The notes under the pieces are model-generated. The model saw only the letters and a program-made list of their open reading frames with translations, ran no database searches and had not been told where the DNA came from. From Aureobasidium sp. EXF-3400 (lineage: Eukaryota; Ascomycota; Dothideomycetes; Dothideales; Saccotheciaceae), in NCBI GenBank assembly GCA_024195585.1, contig SWBL01000071.1:1-64000 (forward strand): a DNA stretch of 64,000 bases, written 5' to 3'. This document shows, one piece after another, positions 12,725-21,090 of the stretch (its first letter is position 1; every line of letters begins with the position of its first letter). The position numbers and the translations under genes were made by a program.

Positions 12725-13391
12725 ACTCACAACAATGATCTCTGAGGTTGCCGCCCGCTGCGCCGAACAGACTGCTAGTAGTTTCACTACATTCTGGGCT
12801 TTGCAACCTGACATACCACGGTCCTCAGGCCTTCAGGATGATGATTATTGTACCCTTCTTGCAGCTGCAATTTTTCGTTCTTTCTTTTCAACCATTTCGT
12901 GTTCCTTCATCGGTTGTTTCTTTCGATGGTATACCCCCTTTCAGCAATGCTTCGTGTCTTTTGGATGGAGTGTAGGCGATTAACGTGCGCCTTGATATCT
13001 TCCCTATGCTTTTATCGACACTCGTTCTAGTTCACACTAGTAGCAACGAATCCAGCCTTTTCAATGCCTGATTTAGTCACGTAAAGTGTTCATCTCTCGG
13101 TATTCAGAAGCAACAGCAACTGTAACCGAAACCCCTCCACATGCATTTGTCCCATGGTTGTGGGGAAACCACTGACGTCAAAATTGAACATCCTTGCTTG
13201 ACAAAACAGGGACCTTGCATGAGGTTCAGGGAACGATGATCTGCGAACGTAAGCAAGCATGGGCGCAGTACACTTTTAATCTCTTCCCGACTCTCAACCC
13301 ATTAGCTCTTTGATTCTTCTTTTACAACGCCAAGAACAAGTCGCACTATTTTTCGGTCAAGACCACAAGTAAACATTACAATATATCGGCT
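12725..13391. other. Intergenic
   Basis: 3' flank of the DUF7514 gene and promoter of the 92-aa gene. No gene seen. Confidence 0.5.
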
Positions 13392-13772
13392 ATGTCGAAC
13401 AACAATCAAGAGCCCAGTCACGACGAGAGTCTTAGCAATCTTCCCGCTGGAGCGACAGATGTCAGCTTAGGAGAAGGCCAGAAAGGTAAGCAATATTTCT
13501 TTCGTCCCGTTGATACCTCTCTTCTCTGCCATGTCCCATCTCTCTTCTAGGTCCCTCCTCACTGTCATCATCTCTAACAAGCAATAGGACTTCTCGCACC
13601 TCTCGGCGATCCTCTAGGCAATGCTCTGAACAAAGGACTTTCCCCCGTCGGCACAGCTATTGGTGGTCTTACAAACGGAGGATACACCAAGAGCAAAGAG
13701 ATGGATAAGCCGCAAGAAGAAGAGAAGATTGGTGGAAAGGAGCAGAATGGACAAAATCCTCTGGGGCTGTAA
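13392..13772 (+). CDS. Small Gly/Leu-rich protein, 92 aa, unknown
   Basis: Two exons, 13392-13485 and 13588-13772, joined at a GTAAGC donor and a CAATAG acceptor, give 92 aa. It starts MSNNNQEPSHDESLSNLPAG, has a middle segment GLLAPLGDPLGNALNKGLSP with VGTAIGGLTNGG, and ends EEEKIGGKEQNGQNPLGL. The Gly-Leu middle with polar flanks resembles many short fungal proteins of unknown role, and no family name is certain. An earlier CTAG acceptor at 13547-13550 would shift the frame and is rejected. Confidence rests on the clean intron and on composition. Confidence 0.65.
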
Positions 13773-14806
13773 GGGCAGTAATGATGAAAGAATTGGAATG
13801 CCCACAGGGTCTCGATGCTAGAAATTCCACTGAAAGAAGGCACAAAGGTTTAGGTGTTGTGGATCAAAGGACGACGGGGTTTGATGAACGTAACGGCCAT
13901 GAATGATTTTCGGTTTACTGTCCTTTCTCAAAATTGTAAAGTGGAATCGGTACAATAATGACCAACTCGCGTCATTAGGTGTACTTCTCTTCTTGTTATC
14001 GGAACTCGATTGCGGAACGTAGGAAGCATGTATAGGACCTAATCACATGAATTGTTTGTCCCAGACCACGCTACATTACAACATCGAAGGTTACAAATTT
14101 GTCGTCCGGACTGGTCTGGAGAAAACAAGAAGTGAAGGACAGGCGCACCAATGTTTCTTGTTTTGGCAACTAACCGAGAAATCGACTTGTCGTAAATGGT
14201 GCTTCCAGGTTGAGCTGGCCCCAGATTCTGCGCAGAGACCCACTTCTCCGGGCAGGCATGGCGCTGTCTGTGCGGATTCCATGGAAATAAAATGATGAGA
14301 CGAGAAGGCTCATGGCGGCGTCTTCATCCTGAAAGCAAGAATGCTCAAACATGAGAGAGAGAACTGCGTGTTCAGAAAGTGTTGTCGAGGGGTTTCTGTT
14401 GGCAAGAATGATGAGCAGAAGCAAACTTCCGGATTGTCTGCGGGGTTTGTTCGGCGAATTATCGCAGAACTTTAAACACTCGGGTGTTCAAACTTCCAAA
14501 GCTCAAAAGATTGAGAATACTCTACTCCTACCACTAACTCTAGTTCTTCAAAAAGTCTTCATGTCTCTCTGGAGCTCTTGCGATTGACGCCAATTATGTG
14601 CCGATGCGTCGGACCAAGAAAACATGTGACATTTCGATACAGTGGCACCACTTGAGAACATGTGATTCGCACGTCCAGAGCTCGCGGCAAAACGTCATGT
14701 TACAGCTCCTTACAATGTTACGGTACAACCACCTCTGGGACATTATCTATCCCTCCATCGGTTTGTTTACTATATTCTCGAAGGTCAGACAGTTAACGTG
14801 GACAAG
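13773..14806. other. Intergenic, ACH1 promoter side
   Basis: About 1 kb with only short, unconvincing frames. It should include the ACH1 promoter. No element was recognised with confidence. Confidence 0.5.
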
Positions 14807-16539
14807 ATGTCGGCATCAGCACTTCTCAAGAGTCGTGTAAGACGCCCGAGCTACCTGAAGAAGCTTGCTAAAGCTGAGGACTTGATGCACCACTTTCCTG
14901 ATGGCAGCTATATCGGCTGGTCCGGCTTCACAGGAGTCGGATATCCCAAGTAAGTTGGCCCAAACGAGTCACCCCTGGTGTCAAAGTCTGTGGAATACAG
15001 CCATCGAGATGCACAGTAGTTTCAACGAACGGGCAGCTTCCACAGAGAGTTCTCCAGGAAGGGGGTAACAGAACCAATGGCTGACTTCCGTTCAGGAAGG
15101 TGCCCACTGCTATGGCTGATCATGTCGAGAAAAATGGTCTTCAGGGTCAACTCAAGTACAACCTGTTCGTTGGCGCATCCTCTGGTGCTGAAACAGAGAA
15201 CCGATGGGCCAAGCTCAATATGATACAGCGTCGTGCTCCGCATCAAGTCGGTAAAGAGATCGCAAAGGGCATTAACAACGGCAACATCAAATTCTTCGAC
15301 AAGCACCTGAGTATGTTTCCCGTGGATCTTATGTACGGCTTCTACACGAGAGAAAAGGCAAACAACCGTTTGGACGTCGCTATCGTCGAAGCTAGCGCTA
15401 TCACCGAAGACGGTGGCGTAATTCCTGGTGCTTCAGTTGGCGCATCCCCTGAGATTGTCCAGATGGCGGACAAGATCATCATTGAGGTCAACACTGCAGC
15501 GCCTTCGTTTGAAGGACTCCATGATATCACTATGACTGATCTTCCTCCTCGTCGCAAGCCTTATCTGATCATGGCCCCTGAGGACCGTGTTGGCACTCCG
15601 CATATCCCTATCGACCCTGAGCGTGTTGTCGCTATAGTCGAGTCGGACTACCCCGATCAAACTCAGCCCAATGCCCCTGAGGACGAAACCAGCAAAGCTA
15701 TCGCCAGAAATCTCATCGAGTTCCTAAAGTACGAGGTTAGTAAAGGACGTCTGCCAGAGAACCTTCTGCCACTTCAATCCGGCATTGGAAACATTGCCAA
15801 CGCCGTAATTGGTGGTCTTGCCGGAGGCGGTGCGGACTTCAAGAACCTCAAGGTCTGGACAGAGGTACTTCAGGATTCTTTCCTTGATCTGTTTGATTCA
15901 GGCAACCTTGACTTCGCGACTGCTACCTCTATTCGCTTCTCCCCTGACGGGTTCAAGCGCTTCTACGACAACTGGGAGCGCTACTATCCCAAGCTCTTGC
16001 TCCGCAGTCAGGCAGTCTCAAACTCGCCTGAGGTCATTCGTCGTCTCGGTGTGATCGGTATGAACACTCCTGTAGAGGTCGACATCTACGCCCATGCCAA
16101 CAGCACTTGCGTCCTAGGCTCACGCATGTTGAATGGTCTGGGTGGGAGTGCCGACTTTCTGCGTTCGGCCAAATACTCTATCATGCACACTCCCTCGACT
16201 CGCCCCAGCAAGACCGATCCCACTGGAGTCTCTTGCATCGTTCCCATGTGCACTCACGTAGACCAGACCGAGCACGATCTAGACGTCGTTGTTACAGAGC
16301 AAGGTTTCGCGGATGTCCGTGGATTGTCTCCTCGCGAGCGCGCCCGTGTCATCATCAAAAAGTGTGCTCATCCTGACTACGTACCGATCCTTGAGGACTA
16401 CTTCAACAAGGCTGAGTTTGAGTGTCTGCGCAAGGGTATGGGTCATGAGCCTCATATGCTCTTTAACTCGTTCGATATGCACAAGCATCTTGTTGATCAT
16501 GGGACGATGAAGCTTGACAAGTGGAACTGGTACGGTTGA
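14807..16539 (+). CDS. ACH1: Acetyl-CoA hydrolase / CoA-transferase Ach1
   Basis: Two exons, 14807-14949 and 15096-16539, give 528 aa, near the size of yeast Ach1 (526 aa). Exon 1 starts [20 protein letters not shown] and carries [17 protein letters not shown]. Exon 2 carries the CoA-transferase family I fold, with [51 protein letters not shown] and [12 protein letters not shown]. Known role: it moves CoA between succinyl-CoA and acetate or propionate (or hydrolyses acetyl-CoA) in mitochondria and supports growth on acetate. The first exon is basic, fitting a mitochondrial entry signal. The intron is 146 nt, longer than most here, with donor GTAAGT. Confidence 0.95.
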
Positions 16540-17268
16540 GCACGCCATCTCACAATGACGTTTCGCGATGTTATAAGGTATGGAAATACAAATTTACTTC
16601 GTAACAGAAGTGTCATCATACCAATAGCGTGAAAAGATGTCTCGCCGTGAAGATCACTTGCTCCTAGAGACCTTTGTGCATTTCTACAACTAAGAAGTGA
16701 TGATGTTCAGTGAACAAGGTGTAGGTTGAAAGGATAGATATAGCATATAGAAAAAGAAAGAAAGAAAGGATTACATAACTGGGAGCGGAGAGAAAGAAAC
16801 ATCAAGGTAAAGACACAGAAAAAATAGAAGCAAAGAGAAAACCAAAAGGAAGAAGCATTTATGGTTATCTCTCAAAATCACCGAGCAGATTGCTTGGTCG
16901 TATACCAGGTGAAATGAACTATAGTGAATCGGCTGCCTAAACTATCTAGGATGGATATAGACACACCCTGAAGTCACAAATGAGTTTGGGTTCGAGGTTC
17001 TGGTCCTGGACTTGAAGCCAAGGTCGATGATAAAAGATCCCTTCTACGTAAATTGAACAAGAGAGCGAGGCTGCCGAAAGAAAGAAGTAGCTTGATTTGC
17101 TGAGTTTGGCAAAAACAGGAAGAACCTCAATGCCTGCTGCAAGATTGAACGCTCGACCACAAGATATGTATTCTCCATATCTAGGAAGCCAGCCCAATGG
17201 CCCGAAAACATAAGAGAAGCCCTGTGATATCAAAGTCCCATACAGCACATCCCAACCTTGTTGCTATC
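16540..17268. other. Convergent intergenic region
   Basis: Lies between the 3' ends of ACH1 (plus) and the NTF2-like gene (minus). It includes an AAAG-type microsatellite at about 16751-16769. No gene seen. Confidence 0.55.
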
Positions 17269-17928
17269 CTAAGAGCCTGTAGTACCAGGACTAGTTCCAC
17301 ACTCCGGATACCCGAGATTGCCCAACCAAGCTCCAGAGTTAAACTCAGCAACAATGTTATTGATCTGCCATTTCTGAGCTCCAGTACCAAAACCACCACC
17401 TTGGCCTTTGATTGCAGGTTGTACCGTAGCCACACTGATACCTTGAACCGGCAAGGGTGTTTGAGCGGACAGCCAACGGATAATGACAGTATTGCATGTA
17501 TTCCACAAATTCAAGATCTCGAATGGGACATTAGGTTGAGCTCCTTGAGCGGCGAGAAAGTTGGCTTTTGAAGAAAAGGTCAATCTTCCAAGCTGGTGAG
17601 AGATTATATCGTTAGTGTATTGAGACGGATGAAGACGTGTGATTACGACACCTACGTCTTGGGCTTGCAATCCTGGCTCATGCATCAATGTTAGTACGCT
17701 ATCAGACTGATCTGTGAAGTTGTTGGTGAACAGTTGGTCCGCTAGAGGTTCAGTGTAGTTGGAGATGGTCATGCCGAAGTTCGTGGCGATCAGAGAAGCG
17801 TCTGGGGCTGAGATGCAAGTCGCGTCTCCGGGCGGTGGTGGAGGAGGAGGAGGAGGAGGACCAGGAGGAGAGACTGAAGGGTGGGCTGCGGCAAGGACCA
17901 CCAGTGCTGCAAGAACAAAGCTGCGCAT
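17269..17928 (-). CDS. Secreted NTF2-like domain protein
   Basis: Two likely exons, 17928-17656 and 17592-17269, give 198 aa. The 63-nt intron has donor GTAGGT, branch CACTAAC and acceptor CAG. It contains no stop and is a multiple of three, so an unspliced reading of 219 aa is also open. Residues 1-15 (MRSFVLAALVVLAAA) look like a signal peptide. A polyproline run encoded by a GGA/GGT-type repeat follows, then an NTF2-like domain with DQSDSVLTLMHEPG and PFEILNLWNTCNTVIIRW. Removing the intron restores the usual spacing before LTFSSKANFLAAQGAQPN. It is a conserved ascomycete secreted or cell-wall-associated type with no known enzyme activity. Confidence 0.85.
   Translation of the reverse strand: MRSFVLAALVVLAAAHPSVSPPGPPPPPPPPPPGDATCISAPDASLIATNFGMTISNYTEPLADQLFTNNFTDQSDSVLTLMHEPGLQAQDVGVVITRLHPSQYTNDIISHQLGRLTFSSKANFLAAQGAQPNVPFEILNLWNTCNTVIIRWLSAQTPLPVQGISVATVQPAIKGQGGGFGTGAQKWQINNIVAEFNSGAWLGNLGYPECGTSPGTTGS
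17831..17861. repeat. GGN microsatellite encoding polyproline
   Basis: A run of GGA/GGT/GGC triplets on the plus strand that reads as consecutive prolines in the NTF2-like protein, just after the signal peptide. Such tracts often vary in length between strains. Confidence 0.8.
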
Positions 17929-18356
17929 CTCAATCTCAATGTGAATGGGATCTGCGTAATACTCGCAACTCAGAACACTGCGACAAGATTCTGAAGACCA
18001 AGTCGAGTGGGTTGTTGGCCGCAGTATTTATACCTATTCAGCTGCTGCCATTTTGTTCAAATCGAGGCTTGCCATATCTTCCCGAGGCGCCTCCTGGTCG
18101 ACATGCAGGTCGGAAAATAGGAGTGTTTTCTGAGAGTCAGCTGTGCAGCTGTGTGCATGATGACTCGATTTTGGGCCGTTCGAGAACCAAGATGTCAAGC
18201 CCACGTGTCCAAGCCTCTTCAGCCTCACAAATGCATGCAGGTACAAGAGTGCACAACGATAGCTGAAGCCATGATACCTTCCATGGAAAGGCGTGTGATT
18301 GTGGTTACATATCTAGTTTGGAGGGGTTTGGGCCTTTTTATGGTCCAAAGATCGCT
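17929..18356. other. Intergenic
   Basis: Promoter side of the NTF2-like gene and 3' flank of the Nudix gene. Nothing else seen. Confidence 0.5.
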
Positions 18357-18896
18357 CTACACTGTGAAGGGGGAAGTGGTAACAGACTTGTTCACATGAT
18401 GAGGATCAAAAGCCGCATCTATTGCTAGCTGAGCGACCTCTCTGTCGTCGTTGAAGGTCAGCGCCGCGAGCGCCTGCGTGCATTCCATCCATACCGCCTC
18501 GAAATCTTCCCCTTCCTGCTGCGTACCTTGTGTAGGTACCTCCTGCGAATTCACACTCGCGGCATACCAGAAGATAATCTTCAGGACGCCACCCTTGAAG
18601 CGTTGTGTCACTGCAATGGGCTCCTCATGTTCTCCATCGCCAGTTCTGTTGGTAGCGTGTATTGGAACCTTCAGTGGTAGGATGGTTGCAGAGTAACCAG
18701 TTTCCTCGTATGTTTCTTTCAGTGCTGCTGCTTTCAAGCATTCGTTCTTGCGTCCTTTTAGGAGGAATATCTCATTGGTGGAGCACATGCGAATCGAAAG
18801 TATCTTATTGCAAGATAGGTCCAGAGGAACTGTTCCACAGCTTATTACGAATCCATCTGATGGATAGGATGCTCTGGTTGGTGTGTTGAAGAGCAT
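18357..18896 (-). CDS. Nudix hydrolase with a shortened Nudix box
   Basis: From the ATG at 18896 (MLFNTPTRASYPSDGFVISC) the product is 179 aa, which fits small fungal Nudix proteins that begin shortly before the VISxGTVPLDL strand. The frame is open to an earlier ATG at 19097 (246 aa), but that extension looks random. The Nudix helix reads GRKNECLKAAALKETYEETG. The catalytic REUxEE-type segment is present as KETYEE, but the loop between the box glycine and the first glutamate is two residues short of the G-x5-E consensus. Other family marks are GVLKIIFWYAA and QQEGEDFEAVW. Likely a hydrolase of a nucleoside-diphosphate-linked substrate; the substrate is unknown. Confidence 0.85.
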   Translation of the reverse strand: MLFNTPTRASYPSDGFVISCGTVPLDLSCNKILSIRMCSTNEIFLLKGRKNECLKAAALKETYEETGYSATILPLKVPIHATNRTGDGEHEEPIAVTQRFKGGVLKIIFWYAASVNSQEVPTQGTQQEGEDFEAVWMECTQALAALTFNDDREVAQLAIDAAFDPHHVNKSVTTSPFTV

Positions 18897-19310
18897 GACA
18901 AGACGTGACGATTGGCAAGAGGGTATGGAAGCACACTTGGCATGTGATAAGGGGACTTGGACCAAGTGTTTGCTCGAATTGAAAAAGATGCGTGAAGTCG
19001 AGGAGGTGTTCTGGTAGTTCCGACTCTCGAGGTGAGAGATGCTTCGGTCCCGTTTTGAAGTAGACGCGAGTGATGGAGATTCATGGGGCGCAACCATCTG
19101 ATCGTTGATACGACGTCAAGATGTAAGCTCCGGGTTATCTGCGTCTCTGGACCAGAGTGTGATGAAAAAGCCCAGGAGCTCAACGCAAGCAGTCCTGCCT
19201 TGGTCTGTTATATTTCTCTGTCATGTCGTCTATTCTCGCGCATTGGTCTATCAGCAGACCACGGGTATCATTAAAAATCATCGAATCGTTCCTTTCAAGC
19301 ACGCGTGGGA
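18897..19310. other. Intergenic / possible Nudix 5' extension
   Basis: Upstream of the Nudix start and 3' flank of MED21. The open frame to 19097 could be a leader or a longer N terminus. No other gene seen. Confidence 0.45.
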
Positions 19311-19886
19311 TCAATAGACCCTCTTGCACTCTGAAGCCAGAGCACCCAACTTGTCCAGCATAGCGTCTCTTTCTGCCAGAGCGACTTTTCTCTCCTGGTC
19401 GGCTTCCCGTAACTCTTTCTCCAGGGCCTGGATCCTCTGACTCTGATTTGCTTCACTCTCGCCAATACCAGGCAAGACGGAGATCAGATACTCGATCTGC
19501 TGTTCTTTGAGCACCAGATCCCTGGCGAGTTCTCTCAGTGCTGCTTGGAAGGTTGCAGGATCGTCGGGGCCTGGTGGATGGTTGGGATCTTGTTGTTGTT
19601 GGAGAGCAGCAGCAGCATCGGGGCCTCCTTGCTCGGCAGCGGATGCGGTCAAAGTGTTGGGAGCAGCGTTAGGTTGTAGGGGTGCTGGAGCGTTTGGAGC
19701 AGTGGGGTCGGACATGTCTGGCTGGGCTGGGATGCTGGCGAATTGATGGCGTGTTTGAATGTAGCGGATGGAAGCGAACATTTGGGTTGCGAGCTGTTGA
19801 TTGCTTGTCAGTCGATGTTTTGGCGGTCGCGGGAAGTTGCTCACATCGTCCAGGCAATCCTGGAGTTGTGTTAGGCGATCCGCCAT
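19311..19886 (-). CDS. MED21: Mediator subunit Med21 (Srb7)
   Basis: Two exons, 19886-19845 and 19793-19311, give 174 aa. The 51-nt intron (donor GTGAGC, branch CTGAC, acceptor CAG) is stop-free and a multiple of three. Splicing joins MADRLTQLQDCLDD to LATQMFASIRYIQTRH, which is the conserved Med21 start. The middle is a disordered Pro/Ala/Gln stretch. The C-terminal half is a long helix (AALRELARDLVLKEQQIEYL, then a coiled coil ending LASECKRVY). Known role: middle-module subunit that pairs with Med7 and links Mediator to RNA polymerase II. It shares a 140-bp upstream gap with divergent RRG7. Confidence 0.93.
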   Translation of the reverse strand: MADRLTQLQDCLDDVSNFPRPPKHRLTSNQQLATQMFASIRYIQTRHQFASIPAQPDMSDPTAPNAPAPLQPNAAPNTLTASAAEQGGPDAAAALQQQQDPNHPPGPDDPATFQAALRELARDLVLKEQQIEYLISVLPGIGESEANQSQRIQALEKELREADQERKVALAERDAMLDKLGALASECKRVY

Positions 19887-20026
19887 TTTGTGGTTTGTGT
19901 TTGGTATGGATTGGGTTGACAGGAATGAGAAGTGGAAGGTGCAATGACGAGCTTCGGCTTGACGCTTCTCGGCAAACTTGTTGGTGTTTTTGAGAAGTCG
20001 CAGTCATTGCTCTCCACTACTCCTTC
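19887..20026. promoter_or_regulatory. Compact bidirectional promoter, MED21/RRG7
   Basis: Only 140 bp separate the start codons of the divergent genes MED21 (minus) and RRG7 (plus), so both promoters and both 5' leaders must overlap here. No specific factor site is claimed. Confidence 0.6.
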
Positions 20027-21007
20027 ATGCACTTCCGCCATGCCCTGATCACTTTTAGTCGCCTGAACAGCCCTTCTATTCACTTGCCGCTCACACGTTA
20101 TCTATCGCACAATCTCAAGCCCACTCTCGTCGAGCCCGCCGACCTTCACCATGGCCCCTCTATACCCTCGACCTCGGACAACACTACACCATTGAGCAAG
20201 ACGCGCAGTCGCAGAACAAAAGCAGATCCTATCCTTGGAAATGCAGAATCAATCTTGTGTCCTGTACATCCCGGAACAGAACCACCGAACAGACGCGGTC
20301 GACCGAAGAAGGCCACCAACTCCGAATTAGACACCTCGGAGGAGGCCACTCCAGCACCACCTAAAAAGCGCTTTCGCAAACCTAAGACGTCCAAAGAAGA
20401 TCAACATGTAACCACCCATGGCAGTCTGCACCACACTTCTCTGTCTGAATTCCTCGACTACGCCGACGCTGCGAATCTCTCGCCTGCAAGCACTGTCTAC
20501 CGCGGTACTCACTACGAATACACTGTTGCAGAAGCACTTGAACGACTCGCTTTTTCCTTGACTCGCGTGGGCCGTGCTAGTGATCTCGGCATCGATCTAC
20601 TAGGCTCGTGGGCATTGCCATCTCGACCCAAGCCTCTGAACGTCTTGATACAATGTAAAGCCGAGGCCCCCAAACCGAGCATGATCAGGGAATTGGAGGG
20701 TGCTGTTGTCGGTGCACCTGTGCGCTATAGAGGCGAGGGCACAATAGCTATTTTGGCTGCGGCAAAAGAGGCAACAAAGGGTGTAAGGGATGCTGTGGGT
20801 AGAAGTGGTTTACCCATGGCCTATCTGAATGTCACGACTGAGAGTAAAATCAGACAATTCGTCTGGAACCACGCCGCTGTAGAACGTGGCTTGGAGGGTC
20901 TAGGCGTTGCCCTGAGATATCTGGTTGACGGCGACTCCGAGGTTACTTTGACTTGGAAAGGTGTGCCTTGGTCTCCATCTTCGCCAACATCACACTTTGT
21001 TGCATGA
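20027..21007 (+). CDS. RRG7: Rrg7-like mitochondrial protein (DUF2034)
   Basis: Single exon, 326 aa. Residues 1-60 are basic and Ser/Thr-rich, like a mitochondrial presequence. A polar linker with GRPKK and KKRFRKPK basic patches follows. The C-terminal domain carries STVYRGTHYEYTVAEAL, RVGRASDLGIDLLGSW, LNVLIQCKAEAPKPSMIREL and AAAKEATKGVRDAV. These match the DUF2034/Rrg7 family, which has a restriction-endonuclease-like core; the E-x(n)-D-G-x-D and QCK pattern is visible. In yeast the protein is needed for respiratory growth; the exact reaction is not known to me. Confidence 0.88.
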   Translation: MHFRHALITFSRLNSPSIHLPLTRYLSHNLKPTLVEPADLHHGPSIPSTSDNTTPLSKTRSRRTKADPILGNAESILCPVHPGTEPPNRRGRPKKATNSELDTSEEATPAPPKKRFRKPKTSKEDQHVTTHGSLHHTSLSEFLDYADAANLSPASTVYRGTHYEYTVAEALERLAFSLTRVGRASDLGIDLLGSWALPSRPKPLNVLIQCKAEAPKPSMIRELEGAVVGAPVRYRGEGTIAILAAAKEATKGVRDAVGRSGLPMAYLNVTTESKIRQFVWNHAAVERGLEGLGVALRYLVDGDSEVTLTWKGVPWSPSSPTSHFVA

Positions 21008-21090
21008 GGCTCTGTTTCAAACGAGGAAAAAAACAAAGACTTTTCATTACTATTATCCGTTGACCGCTACCCAATCTCCTTGTTGCATAC

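Noticed and set aside
18897..19097. Longer N terminus for the Nudix protein (246 aa)
   Set aside because: The extra 67 residues look random, and related small Nudix proteins begin shortly before the VISxGTVP strand.
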